Shown here piece after piece: positions 19,631-32,681 of a stretch of 64,000 nt of DNA. Below the pieces are notes generated by a model. The model was not told where the DNA came from. It made no database searches and saw only the letters and a program-made list of their open reading frames with translations. Each line of letters opens with the position of its first letter. Position 1 is the first letter of the stretch. The DNA lies in the NCBI GenBank assembly GCA_963847665.1, contig CAWKAO010000002.1:372001-436000 (forward strand). The letters are read 5' to 3'. This stretch comes from CAWKAO01 sp963847665 (GTDB lineage: Bacteria > Actinomycetota > Humimicrobiia > Humimicrobiales > Humimicrobiaceae). Position numbers and translations under genes: made by a program.

Positions 19631-19684
19631 ATTTTTAGGCTTTATTTTTGTTGAATCTTTCTTAATTATTTTTATTTTTTAAGC

Positions 19685-19712
19685 TTGACTTCATTTCCCT
19701 AAGTGGTATAAT
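19685..19712 (+). promoter_or_regulatory. rRNA promoter P1
   Basis: The -35 TTGACT (19685-19690) and consensus -10 TATAAT (19707-19712) are separated by 16 bases. They lie about 255 bases before the mature 16S, where a distal rRNA promoter is expected. Confidence 0.8.
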
Positions 19713-19796
19713 TCATTTCGCTCAGGTAATACTGAGAAAACTATTTTAAAACTGTGTTCGGGGCATGGTATAGTTTCTTCTTTTTCAATTATCTTG

Positions 19797-19825
19797 TTGA
19801 CAAAAGAAAATGAAAATGTTATTGT
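19797..19825 (+). promoter_or_regulatory. rRNA promoter P2
   Basis: A consensus -35 TTGACA (19797-19802), a 17-base spacer and -10 TATTGT (19820-19825) lie about 85 bases downstream of P1 and 140 bases before the 16S. Tandem P1/P2 promoters are usual for bacterial rRNA operons. The 336-base gap between recA and 16S holds these promoters and the leader, and no gene. Confidence 0.7.
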
Positions 19826-19848
19826 GCTGCGAGTTTGTTTGATAGTCG

Positions 19849-19869
19849 TTCTTTGAGAACTAAATAGTG
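19849..19869 (+). promoter_or_regulatory. 16S leader: boxA-like element and 5' arm of the processing stem
   Basis: The sequence begins TTCTTTGAGAACT, resembling the boxA antitermination element of Firmicutes rRNA leaders. Its reverse complement, with one mismatch in 21, recurs after 16S at 21585-21605. The two arms would pair into the long stem cut by RNase III. Related copies precede 23S (21683-21702) and 5S (24766-24784). Confidence 0.75.
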
Positions 19870-19967
19870 TGGGTTCTTAAACGTAAATCTATTACGTTGT
19901 TTTTATTTTTATAGGATCATGACTTAGAGGTCTACCATTTTATGGTAAACCAATAAGTTCAAATTTA

Positions 19968-21537
<1,570 letters not shown>

Positions 21538-21584
21538 GGGAGTAAACTAATTTTTAGGGATTCCAGGAAAGATTTGTCGATTTG

Positions 21585-21605
21585 CACTATTTAGTTCTGA
21601 AAGAA
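21585..21605 (+). promoter_or_regulatory. 3' arm of the 16S processing stem in the spacer
   Basis: The segment starting CACTATTTAGTTCTGAAAG is the reverse complement of leader 19849-19869 with a single mismatch, so the pre-16S can be closed by a stem of about 21 base pairs. The whole 16S-23S spacer is only about 175 bases and contains no tRNA gene. Confidence 0.75.
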
Positions 21606-21682
21606 TACTTTCAAAAAAAGAGCAATGCTCTTAGAATAGTTTAAGTTAAAAGAAACTTCAGTAATGGAGTTTCATTAATGAT

Positions 21683-21702
21683 GTTCTTTGAAAACTTCAT
21701 AG
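21683..21702 (+). promoter_or_regulatory. Pre-23S boxA-like element and 5' arm of the 23S processing stem
   Basis: GTTCTTTGAAAACTTCATAG is a second boxA-like copy just before 23S. It matches the reverse complement of 24726-24745 at 17 of 20 positions, giving the pre-23S stem. Confidence 0.65.
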
Positions 21703-21712
21703 CGGACAGAAA

Positions 21713-24716
<3,004 letters not shown>

Positions 24717-24725
24717 ATATGGTTG

Positions 24726-24745
24726 CTATGAAGCTTTGAGAGAAC
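24726..24745 (+). promoter_or_regulatory. 3' arm of the 23S processing stem
   Basis: CTATGAAGCTTTGAGAGAAC pairs with 21683-21702 (17 of 20 positions), enclosing the 23S precursor. It lies about ten bases beyond the mature 3' end. Confidence 0.6.
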
Positions 24746-24805
24746 ATGGCTTAGATTAGAAAGCATTGTTTGAAAATTAAATAGTTTACACTAATTTATT
24801 AGATT

Positions 24806-24921
24806 TACGGTGGCTATAGCGAAGGGGCAACACCTGTTCCCATCCCGAACACAGAAGTTAAGCCCTTCAGCGCCGATGGTACTTCACTGGCGACGGTGTG
24901 GGAGAGTAGGTCGCCACCGTA
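24806..24921 (+). rRNA. rrf: 5S ribosomal RNA
   Basis: A 116-base 5S gene with the closing helix TACGGTGGC/GCCACCGTA, the conserved CCCATCCCGAACACAGAAGTTAAG (partly, 24839-24863) and the GGGAGAGTAGGTCG 3' half. A run of eight T follows immediately, so the terminal helix can also serve as the operon terminator. Confidence 0.97.
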
Positions 24922-25147
24922 TTTTTTTTGTAAGAAAATTTTTGTAGAAATATTTTTGTAAAAAAAGTACTGCTTTTTATAAATTTTTAAGCTTTTTAAA
25001 TTCATCATTTAGGATCTGCTTTTTTATGTTTGACCAAGCTTGTCTTCTTTCACGCATATCTGTCCTGTTATGATTGCATTTAAGCAGTACGGCACCTTAA
25101 CAGAAAAGATAAGTAAAAAAATAAAAATGATAATTAAAAAGGAAAAA

Positions 25148-26836
25148 ATGAGTTTAACATTGATAGATGAATTTAAAGAAATTGGAATAAGAGAAGAATC
25201 AATAAGATCCATAAAAGAACTTGGATTTGAAAAACTGACACCTATACAGGAGCGGTCCATACCGGTACTAAAAGGTGGAATGAGGGATTTTATAGGACTG
25301 GCGCAGACTGGAACAGGTAAAACTGCAGCATTCGGGCTACCGCTTTTAGAGCTGATAGAACTGCATAATAAAACACTCCAGGCGCTTATACTGGCTCCTA
25401 CAAGGGAACTGTGTATCCAGATAGCAAACGACCTTGAGAGTTACTGCAAATATCTGGAAGGTCTTAATATAGTGTCAGTGTATGGAGGCTCAAGTATCGG
25501 ATTACAGATAAACAGTATAAAAAAAGGTGCACATATCGTAGTAGCCACACCCGGACGACTGAATGACCTTATAAGAAGGAAAAAAATAAATCTTTCAACA
25601 ATAAAGTATGTTGTCCTGGATGAAGCTGACGAGATGCTTAATATGGGTTTCAAGGAAGACCTTGATGCTATTCTGGCGCAAACTCCTGCAAATAAAAAAA
25701 CATGGCTTTTTGCGGCGACCATGCCTGATGATATATATACTATAACAAAAAAATATATGCACGATCCTTTTGAGATCACGATCGGTACAAAAAATGCCAG
25801 TGCTGACAATATTGAACATATTTATTATGTGGTTCATGAGCGTGACAGGTATACAGCACTCAAGAGAATACTGGATGTAAATCCTGAGATCTTTGCAATT
25901 GTCTTCTGCCGGACCAAGATAGAGACACAGGAGATAGCAGAAAAGCTCATTAAAGATGGTTATAATGCAGATTCACTGCATGGTGACCTGAGTCAGGCAC
26001 AGCGTGATAAAGTCATGAAGCATTACAGGGAAAAAAACCTGCAGCTATTAATAGCAACTGATGTTGCAGCGAGGGGAATAGATGTAAACAATATCACCCA
26101 TATCATCAATTACCAGCTGCCTGATGAAATAGAAATTTACACTCATCGAAGCGGCAGGACCGCCCGGGCCGGCAGATCAGGCATAACTATCTCAATAATA
26201 AATACCAAGGATATGGGCAAAATAAGATTTATAGAGAAACATATAAATAAAAAATTTGTTTACTCCAGGGTCCCTGAAGGTGTGGAAGTATGTGAAAAGC
26301 AACTTCTTGCGCTTATGAAAAGAATAAAAACAGTAGAAATAAACGAGAACGGAATATCGAAATATCTGCCTGCCATAACTGAAGAATTGAAGGACATTGA
26401 TAAACCGGAGCTTATCCAGCGGATGGTATCCCTCGAATTTAACCGTTTCCTTGAGTATTACCGTAATGCTGAAGACCTCAATATAGATTTTTCAAGAAAG
26501 GACCATTTAAGAAGTAAAGATACCGGAGATGATACAAAAGGTGTATTTATCAATCTGGGTGCCATTGATGGTTTCAACAACGCACGCATGCTTAAATATT
26601 TTTTAGATATTACCAGGATGCCTGCAGAAGTATTCAAAAGAATAAATATTAAGGGGGTTTACTCTTTTATCGATGTAAAGACCCAGTATTTAGACGAAGT
26701 ACTTGATTCTTTTGAAAATGAAGTATTTAAAGGCAGAAAAGTAAGGGTAGATAATTCGGAAAAAAACAGGAGTAAAAAACCTTTTTCTAACAACAAAAGA
26801 AAATATTATGGAAAAAAAGGAGCAAAAAGATTTTAA
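25148..26836 (+). CDS. DEAD-box ATP-dependent RNA helicase (DeaD/CsdA type)
   Basis: An RNA helicase likely acting in ribosome assembly or cold-stress RNA remodelling. Motifs in order: Q motif TPIQERSIP, I AQTGTGKT, Ia PTREL, II DEAD (VLDEADEML), III in the variant form FAAT instead of SAT, IV IVFCRTK, V ATDVAARGIDV, VI HRSGRTARAGRSG. The C-terminal 75 or so residues form a DbpA-like RNA-binding domain (GVFINLGAIDGFNNARM...KGRKVRVDNSE) followed by a basic tail. I start at ATG 25148 (MSLTLIDEF), preceded by AAAAGGAAAA; the frame stays open upstream to 25040, but those 36 residues do not look like helicase. The gene follows the rRNA operon by about 225 bases that contain no other gene. Confidence 0.93.
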   Translation: MSLTLIDEFKEIGIREESIRSIKELGFEKLTPIQERSIPVLKGGMRDFIGLAQTGTGKTAAFGLPLLELIELHNKTLQALILAPTRELCIQIANDLESYCKYLEGLNIVSVYGGSSIGLQINSIKKGAHIVVATPGRLNDLIRRKKINLSTIKYVVLDEADEMLNMGFKEDLDAILAQTPANKKTWLFAATMPDDIYTITKKYMHDPFEITIGTKNASADNIEHIYYVVHERDRYTALKRILDVNPEIFAIVFCRTKIETQEIAEKLIKDGYNADSLHGDLSQAQRDKVMKHYREKNLQLLIATDVAARGIDVNNITHIINYQLPDEIEIYTHRSGRTARAGRSGITISIINTKDMGKIRFIEKHINKKFVYSRVPEGVEVCEKQLLALMKRIKTVEINENGISKYLPAITEELKDIDKPELIQRMVSLEFNRFLEYYRNAEDLNIDFSRKDHLRSKDTGDDTKGVFINLGAIDGFNNARMLKYFLDITRMPAEVFKRINIKGVYSFIDVKTQYLDEVLDSFENEVFKGRKVRVDNSEKNRSKKPFSNNKRKYYGKKGAKRF

Positions 26837-26874
26837 CTTGATCTTTGTTTAGATCAATTTGAGGTTAAGAGATC

Positions 26875-28686
26875 ATGGAAATACGTAACATAGCAATCAT
26901 TGCCCATGTCGATCATGGAAAAACTACACTGGTAGATTCCCTGCTCAGGCAATCCAAAACAAAATTGAACAAGGAAGAAGCTTCTTCAGATTGTATTATG
27001 GACAGCAACGATCTTGAAAAAGAACGTGGTATTACTATTTTTTCAAAAAATGCTTCAGTAATATGGCGCGGTATAAAGATCAATATTATAGATACTCCGG
27101 GCCATGCTGATTTCGGTGGAGAGGTCGAAAGGGTATTAAAGATGGCAGAAGGTTCACTTCTGCTTGTCGATGCCCAGGAAGGACCTATGCCTCAGACAAG
27201 GTTTGTCCTGAAAAAAGCCCTTGAGCTTAATCACAAGATCATTGTAGTGATCAATAAAATAGATAAACCAAACTCCAATATAAACAAAGCATTAAATGAT
27301 ACTTTTGATCTTTTTATTGAACTTGGTGCTGACGAAAAAACTACAGATTTCCCGATAGTCTACACATCCTCAAGAATGGGCAAATCAGGGCTTAATCCTG
27401 ATCTTCAGTTGATGCAGGATATAACACCGTTATTCGATGAGATCATAAGCTATATTCCGAAGCCGGAAGGAAATATTGAACTGCCCCTGCAGATGATGGT
27501 GACTTCTATTAACTGGGATAATTATAAGGGACGTTTGGCGACATGCAAAATATATAATGGAAAGATCAATGCAGGCCAGGAGGTAATACAGATAAACCGG
27601 GAGGGACAGACGAAGAAATACCGGATCACTTCGCTCATGACATTCCAGGGTCTGGCTCAATCTGAGATAGATGAAGCGCAAGCCGGCGAGATCGTTGCAA
27701 TTGCAGGCATACCAGATATTATGATCGGCGATACAATAGCAGATATAAATGATCCAAAACCATTACCAGTTATCGAAATCGAGGAACCAACAGTAAAAAT
27801 CACTATTTCTATAAACTCTTCACCATTTGCAGGCAGGGAAGGCCAGTTTACGACTTCAAGGCAGATAAGGGAAAGACTTTATAAGGAACTTGAAAATGAT
27901 GTAGCGTTAAAGGTCGAAGACAATCCATCTGGCGGATGGACCGTTTCGGGTAGGGGTGAATTTCATCTGGCAATTTTTATTGAAAGATTAAGGCGTGAAG
28001 GATATGAGCTGCAGGTATCCCAACCCCAGGTAATCACTAAAACAATTGAAGGTAAAAGATTCATTCCGTACGAAGAAGTCTTCATTTCAGTACCTGAGCA
28101 GTATTCAGGTTCAGTGATCCAGAAGCTGGGGAGCCGTTATGGCAAGATGAAGAAGATGGAAATGAAAGAGGGCATCGTATACCTTGAATTTATAATACCT
28201 ACATTTGGATTATTCGGATACAGGCGTGAATTTATGACCGATACAAGGGGTAATGGTATTATGAACAGCCTTTTCCACAGCTATATGAAGGATAATGGTG
28301 AGCAAAAAATTCGTGAAAGAGGTTCACTTGTCGCCTGTGAAAGCGGGATAACCCGGTTGTATGGACTCACCAATATACAGGACAGGGGAGAATTATTTTA
28401 TGGCCCTGGTTCCAATGTCTATAAGGGCCAGGTAATAGGCCAGAATTCACGCAAAGAAGATATATGGGTAAATGTCTGCAAGGAAAAGCAACTGTCAAAT
28501 ATGCGCTCTAAAGGTGAAGGTGGAATGGAGCATTTTAATGTCCCAAGGACTATGAGCCTTGATGATGCACTTGAATATATAGACGATAGTGAACTTGTAG
28601 AAGTGACCCCAAAATCTGTGAGAATACGAAAAATAGCTTTAAGCGAACTTGAGTCAAAGAGAAGTAGAAAAGTCCTTGTACAATAA
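26875..28686 (+). CDS. typA: Ribosome-associated GTPase TypA/BipA
   Basis: BipA is an EF-G-like translational GTPase involved in 50S assembly and stress adaptation. G motifs: AHVDHGKTTL (residue 10), ERGITIF, DTPGHADFGGEVERVL and NKIDKPN. Domain II, III and V segments and the BipA-specific C-terminal region (RSKGEGGMEHFNVPRTMSLD) are all present. Length (603) is normal and the gene is uninterrupted. It begins 38 bases after the helicase stop, with TTGAGGT upstream. Confidence 0.95.
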   Translation: MEIRNIAIIAHVDHGKTTLVDSLLRQSKTKLNKEEASSDCIMDSNDLEKERGITIFSKNASVIWRGIKINIIDTPGHADFGGEVERVLKMAEGSLLLVDAQEGPMPQTRFVLKKALELNHKIIVVINKIDKPNSNINKALNDTFDLFIELGADEKTTDFPIVYTSSRMGKSGLNPDLQLMQDITPLFDEIISYIPKPEGNIELPLQMMVTSINWDNYKGRLATCKIYNGKINAGQEVIQINREGQTKKYRITSLMTFQGLAQSEIDEAQAGEIVAIAGIPDIMIGDTIADINDPKPLPVIEIEEPTVKITISINSSPFAGREGQFTTSRQIRERLYKELENDVALKVEDNPSGGWTVSGRGEFHLAIFIERLRREGYELQVSQPQVITKTIEGKRFIPYEEVFISVPEQYSGSVIQKLGSRYGKMKKMEMKEGIVYLEFIIPTFGLFGYRREFMTDTRGNGIMNSLFHSYMKDNGEQKIRERGSLVACESGITRLYGLTNIQDRGELFYGPGSNVYKGQVIGQNSRKEDIWVNVCKEKQLSNMRSKGEGGMEHFNVPRTMSLDDALEYIDDSELVEVTPKSVRIRKIALSELESKRSRKVLVQ

Positions 28687-28713
28687 AGCAATCCTGCTGA
28701 TCTTCACTTAACT

Positions 28714-28733
28714 AATTAACCCTCCTGTTAATT
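28714..28733 (+). terminator. Weak hairpin after typA
   Basis: AATTAAC and GTTAATT form a 7-base-pair stem around a CCTCCT loop, 28 bases after the typA stop. The stem is AT-rich and only loosely followed by T residues, so termination is a guess. Confidence 0.3.
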
Positions 28734-28759
28734 GTCATATATTTTTGTATTGGATATAG

Positions 28760-28825
28760 TCCATATATATTGAAAAATCTGATTATTTAAGAAAATCACC
28801 TATAAATTTAAAAATTGAGTATTAG
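28760..28825 (+). pseudogene. Remnant of a second nadE 3' end
   Basis: Bases 28760-28792 are identical over 33 bases to the 3' end of nadE (34601-34633), and the similarity continues past the stop to a shared AACTCGGC. In frame it reads SIYIEKSDYLRKSPINLKIEY-stop, against SIYIEKSDYLREPPIFLK-stop in NadE. A TAG directly upstream and the absence of the rest of the gene show it is a fragment. It marks a duplication or rearrangement bounding the 28.8-34.7 kb segment. Confidence 0.75.
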
Positions 28826-29025
28826 TATATAACTCGGCAACTAGTACAATAGCTAAGTCTAATATTAATTGTTACAAGTGATCATATTGGGTATAATTTT
28901 TAAGTACCGTAAAAATATTTTCTATTACTGTAATTCTTTTAATTACTATCTCCAGCATAAAAAGGAGCAATATAAAAAGAATTTTACGGATTTATAACTA
29001 TGTCTCATAAATAGCGGAGTAATTA

Positions 29026-29493
29026 ATGCCAGAATTTAATCCCAAAAAACTTCATGTTCATTTTGATAATAAGGAAAATAATCGAAATACGATATTTCCA
29101 CGAAAATATACCCTTACTCATTCGGATGCTACCGGGGATCTTTTCCTTTCTATTGGATCAAACTATGACTATAATAAATTTTCAAATTTGTATTCTAAAC
29201 TATTGCGTGATGAAGTTTTGGGAGAATGGCAAAATTTAAAGCAAGTAAGGCTGGATATCCATTGTCATGTTAGCGGAGGTATAGTTCTAGGGTCTGCAAA
29301 ATGGCGTGATTCAATATTCAGGCATCATATGAATGAGGTTCTTACAGCCATTTGCTATGGAGATAAATCTTTTCTTGATGAAAATAAAAATTTTCAAAAG
29401 GCACCCATCTATATACACTTTCATGCAAGGCAAAAAACACTTGATCGTATAGAGAAGTGGGGAATAGTCAATGATTTTATACTAGGAAGTTGA
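29026..29493 (+). CDS. Stay-green (SGR) family protein, putative Mg-dechelatase
   Basis: The 155 residues match the stay-green domain known from plant chlorophyll breakdown, where SGR removes magnesium from chlorophyll a. Matching blocks include KLHVHFDNKE, the near-invariant RKYTLTHSDATGDLFLSIG, LRDEVLGEWQ, the HCHVSGG motif (plant HCHISGG) and the C-terminal IYIHFHARQ...IEKWG. The protein is nearly domain-only, with no signal peptide. An ATG at 29026 follows CGGAGTAATTA. Bacterial homologues in non-photosynthetic anaerobes are known, and dechelatase activity in vitro has been reported for some. The natural substrate is unknown, and no tetrapyrrole gene is nearby. Family assignment is secure from the motifs; substrate is inference. 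Confidence 0.85.
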   Translation: MPEFNPKKLHVHFDNKENNRNTIFPRKYTLTHSDATGDLFLSIGSNYDYNKFSNLYSKLLRDEVLGEWQNLKQVRLDIHCHVSGGIVLGSAKWRDSIFRHHMNEVLTAICYGDKSFLDENKNFQKAPIYIHFHARQKTLDRIEKWGIVNDFILGS

Positions 29494-29584
29494 TCATGTT
29501 GAAACTTTATAAAATCAGGAATTAAATATCACACTGGGATCATCCCATTTTTAAATTATCTAAAATATCTATTAATTATTGTTT

Positions 29585-30025
29585 ATGAATAATGAAGAAA
29601 AAATTAAAAAATTGGTGAATGAGCAATTATTTTTCATTCTTTGCACACAGGGAGAAGGTCAGCCATATGGTTCACTGATCGCTTATGCTTATAAGGATGA
29701 TTTAAAAAAATTTTTCTTTGCAACTTCAAAAAATACCCGAAAATATAAACTACTAGTTAAATGTCCCAAAGCTGCAGTTGTTATTGACAGCCGCTGCAAG
29801 AATCGGCATAAATTTATGAAAATTGAAGTACTTACCGTCACAGGAATTGCAGTGCAAGTTTTAAAGACACAAAAGGATTTTGAAACAGGAATAAGTTTAT
29901 TAAAAAATCGGCATCCATACCTGAGTAAATTCCTTGAATCTGATCATACTGCATTATTCCATTTCGATGTAGAAAATTTTATTTATGTTAACCATTTCCA
30001 GGAAGTTTATGAATGGAAGCCATAG
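29585..30025 (+). CDS. Pyridoxamine 5'-phosphate oxidase-like flavoprotein
   Basis: A 147-residue split-barrel protein of the PPOX/FMN-binding type. It begins with a short helix (EEKIKKLVNEQLFFILCTQGEGQPY in two parts), followed by the strand pattern YGSLIAYAYKDDLKKFFFAT and the TRKYKLLVKCPKAAVVID element typical of FMN-binding members. The ATG at 29585 is preferred to the TTG at 29579; no strong Shine-Dalgarno is visible. Members bind FMN, F420 or haem, and the cofactor cannot be told here. It lies 90 bases after the stay-green gene on the same strand, but co-transcription is unproven. Confidence 0.75.
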   Translation: MNNEEKIKKLVNEQLFFILCTQGEGQPYGSLIAYAYKDDLKKFFFATSKNTRKYKLLVKCPKAAVVIDSRCKNRHKFMKIEVLTVTGIAVQVLKTQKDFETGISLLKNRHPYLSKFLESDHTALFHFDVENFIYVNHFQEVYEWKP

Positions 30026-30082
30026 GATAAAAAAACATTAAAAAAAGTATTTATTTAGCAGTAAATTATGGAGTAAACCAAA

Positions 30083-30418
30083 GTGAGAATGTGGGGCATT
30101 GACCCAAAAAAATTATGCAATCAACACCTGTTAGGGGAGCATGTGGAAATGCATATGTTTGCAGGTTGTATTAAAAAAGGGATCAGTTTAAAAGGATATT
30201 ATGATAATAAATTGGTATGCACAAATTTAATAAAAATAAGACATGACGATTTAGCTGTCGAAATGATTTACAGGGGTATGAAGCATAAAAGCCCAATTAT
30301 AGAAACGAATTTATTGAGGAATTTTAAATATGGTGAAATTGATATTGAAGCCAATATAAATGAATTAATAAGTCGTTGTTCGAAATGTAGAGACAGGTTA
30401 TTTAGTGAAGACTTATGA
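30083..30418 (+). CDS. T4 endonuclease V-like pyrimidine dimer DNA glycosylase
   Basis: This 111-residue protein resembles the Pyr_excise (phage T4 DenV) family of pyrimidine-dimer glycosylase/AP lyases. It starts MRMWGIDPKKLCNQHLLGEHVEMHMFAG, with the family QHLxGEHxE segment supplying the active-site Glu and a basic N-terminal region. The C-terminus carries CSKCRDR. The start is GTG 30083, nine bases after GGAG; ATG 30089 is possible. It may repair UV photoproducts, though many cellular homologues are uncharacterised. Such genes are often mobile or phage-derived, consistent with this accessory region. Confidence 0.75.
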   Translation: MRMWGIDPKKLCNQHLLGEHVEMHMFAGCIKKGISLKGYYDNKLVCTNLIKIRHDDLAVEMIYRGMKHKSPIIETNLLRNFKYGEIDIEANINELISRCSKCRDRLFSEDL

Positions 30419-30532
30419 CTATCCTTTAGGTCTGGCATTGATTTACAGGTATATAGCTGGTGTAAATACAAATAAGGAATCAATTAATTAAAAATATTAT
30501 TAGGGTGATACTACTTCGATCGGGAATATTTA

Positions 30533-31207
30533 TTACTTAATCTTTGGTTTTAAAATATCCTGAATTGTAGCTTCTTTCCTAAACTGGAAATTTTTTCCAA
30601 GTGTTAAATTCCTATTTAACTGTTTAGGAATCATAATTATTAGCTGGATAATTATAGCAAACAGAAAAATTGCTGCACCTGTATAAAGCCATAAAAATAC
30701 TCCAGTAAATATTACTCCAAGACTAATAGCCCATATCATATTTCGTACAAAAAACACTCCAACTAGCCATCCTACTGCTGCTATTGGAAGAGAAAACCAG
30801 TTTGCTGCTGATATAAAACCGATCCAGGTAGCAAGTCCTCTTCCGCCGTTCCATTTAAGAAATGGGGTGTAGCAATGACCTGCAACTGCAACACAACCTG
30901 CAAGAGCTGCAATAAGTTCATTATGATTTGTGCCAAAGATATCGATGCTACTCTTATATGCAAACATCAGAACCAGATAATATACAAAAAACCCTTTTGC
31001 CATATCAAATAATAAACCGATAATACCCCATATTTTTGATACATTAAAGATCAGGTTCCAACCACCTGGGTTTTTATCTCCTATTTCTGTAAGATTTTTC
31101 TTGCCTACAATTTTGCCTAATAAATAACAGAAAGGAATAGAACCGATAAAAAAACTAACAGCAATAAAGCCTATATCCTTGCTGATTTCTATCAGGTGCA
31201 TAATCAT
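30533..31207 (-). CDS. Glycerol-3-phosphate acyltransferase PlsY-like membrane protein
   Basis: PlsY transfers acyl groups from acyl-phosphate to glycerol-3-phosphate, the first step of phospholipid synthesis in most bacteria. The 224 residues are mostly transmembrane (about five or six helices), with the three PlsY loop motifs recognisable: GSIPF near residue 22, a divergent second motif GDKNPGGWN (usual GSGNIGATN), and GHCYTPFLKWNGGRGLAT near 112. The altered second motif marks it as a divergent branch, so it may be a paralogue. On the minus strand AAAGGATT precedes the ATG. It is convergent with the glycosylase. Confidence 0.82.
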   Translation of the reverse strand: MIMHLIEISKDIGFIAVSFFIGSIPFCYLLGKIVGKKNLTEIGDKNPGGWNLIFNVSKIWGIIGLLFDMAKGFFVYYLVLMFAYKSSIDIFGTNHNELIAALAGCVAVAGHCYTPFLKWNGGRGLATWIGFISAANWFSLPIAAVGWLVGVFFVRNMIWAISLGVIFTGVFLWLYTGAAIFLFAIIIQLIIMIPKQLNRNLTLGKNFQFRKEATIQDILKPKIK

Positions 31208-31679
31208 AATCCTTTTAGCCTATTTAACGATTTCTTGTTTTTCAGTATGATAGCTTATTTTCCAAATATTTTTAATATGAGTACAATTAATAGATAAAGA
31301 AAAGCTATTATTAATATGGTAGAGCTTAATAGTGTTATAAAGTACTATTTTAGTATAATTATAGAAATTTAAAAAAAGGAATTAATATTTATAGTGGCAT
31401 ATTTAAAGAAATTTATGTTATAAAAATATCATGTTTAGATTATTTGCAAATTATTTAGATATTTTTGACTATATTTGAAAATGAACTATATAAACCTGAT
31501 AATTAATATATTTTTCTGGCTATTTGGGTTTTGGATGCTCTGGAAAATTCCATTTTGTAAAAATATTTGTATTACAAAAAAAATAGTATTTATACTTTTT
31601 CTATAATAATACTACTGAGGAAAAAGTTGCTAATAATTTTTATTTGTAAAATGTTTCATCTAACCAGGAAGGACTATGC
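31208..31679. other. AT-rich intergenic region
   Basis: About 470 bases between divergent genes (plsY-like on the minus strand, epimerase-like on the plus strand). The base composition is strongly AT-rich with many stops in all frames. I see no gene, tRNA or clear promoter, only a good Shine-Dalgarno (AGGAAGGA) just before 31680. Confidence 0.6.
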
Positions 31680-32543
31680 ATGGAAAAAACCCGAATAGGA
31701 ATACATCAGCATGTATTTACCAGCAAACTAAATGATCACAACCTTGATATTTTTAATTATGTGAAGGAAATTGGTTACGATTCAATGGATATAAATTTAA
31801 GGAATACTGAGCTTAGTTTTGCAAAAACAGTAAGAAAAAGAGCTGAAAGGGTTGGACTGTTACTTACCGGAGGTGGTTCTCTTCCTAAGGGAAAAGAGAT
31901 TATCTCACGGGAACGCGAAAAAAGAGCTGAAACGATTGCATATATGAAAGAGATTGTGAGAAAGGCACATGATCTGGGAGTAACATTATATCATGGCATG
32001 ATATATGCAACAGCCGGTGTATTTACGGGTAAGGGACCTACTGACGAAGAGTTTAAATGGGCAGCAAGCGGACTGCATGAAGTTGCAGAGTATGCAAAAG
32101 ATTTTGGTGTATCACTTTGTCTTGAACCTGCGAATCGTTATGAGACCTACATGCTGAATACAGTTGATTCTTCTTTGAGATTACTTGATACTATAGACCA
32201 GCCCAATGTTGGTCTTTTGCTCGATACATACCATATGAATATTGAAGAAAAGGATTTATATAAATCCTTTTTATCAGCGAAGGGCAGGATTTTCCATATT
32301 CATGTTAATGAAAATGACAGAGGAATACCAGGTACCGGACATATTAAATGGGATGATGTATTTAAGGCATTAAAAGAGATAGAATACCATGGAGTAGTCG
32401 CCGTGGAAAGTTTTGTAGACGGGTCTATAGATATAGCCTCTCTTGTTGCTATTTGGAGAAAGCTTGCACCTGATTCAGAGACTCTTGCAAAGCAAAGCTA
32501 TACTTTTATAAAAAAAATGCTTGAAAAGTACTCAATGGCTTAA
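31680..32543 (+). CDS. Sugar phosphate isomerase/epimerase-like TIM-barrel protein
   Basis: A 287-residue member of the xylose isomerase-like/AP endonuclease 2 superfamily, close in pattern to D-tagatose/D-psicose 3-epimerases. Metal-ligand and catalytic positions can be followed: Glu in CLEPANRYE near 149, Asp-His in LLDTYHMNIEE near 182, His in FHIHVNENDRG near 208, and the final Glu in VVAVESFVDG near 242. It probably epimerises or isomerises a ketose or related polyol, but the substrate cannot be read from sequence. ATG 31680 follows AGGAAGGA. Confidence 0.78.
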   Translation: MEKTRIGIHQHVFTSKLNDHNLDIFNYVKEIGYDSMDINLRNTELSFAKTVRKRAERVGLLLTGGGSLPKGKEIISREREKRAETIAYMKEIVRKAHDLGVTLYHGMIYATAGVFTGKGPTDEEFKWAASGLHEVAEYAKDFGVSLCLEPANRYETYMLNTVDSSLRLLDTIDQPNVGLLLDTYHMNIEEKDLYKSFLSAKGRIFHIHVNENDRGIPGTGHIKWDDVFKALKEIEYHGVVAVESFVDGSIDIASLVAIWRKLAPDSETLAKQSYTFIKKMLEKYSMA

Positions 32544-32681
32544 ACGTTCCTTTATTATTAATACTGATTTAATATTCAAGAATAAAGGTAATAAATGATA
32601 TTATAGCTTTAATTATTGAGTAAAATCTGGCATATATTTATCACATATTATTTAAAACTTGTCTGGGAAAGGCTGATTTTC

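Larger units (their letters stand above)
28687..29025. other. Intergenic region, AT-rich, with a nadE remnant
   Basis: About 340 bases between typA and the stay-green gene. It holds a weak hairpin at 28714-28733 and a decayed copy of the 3' end of nadE at 28760-28825, and no intact gene. Confidence 0.7.
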
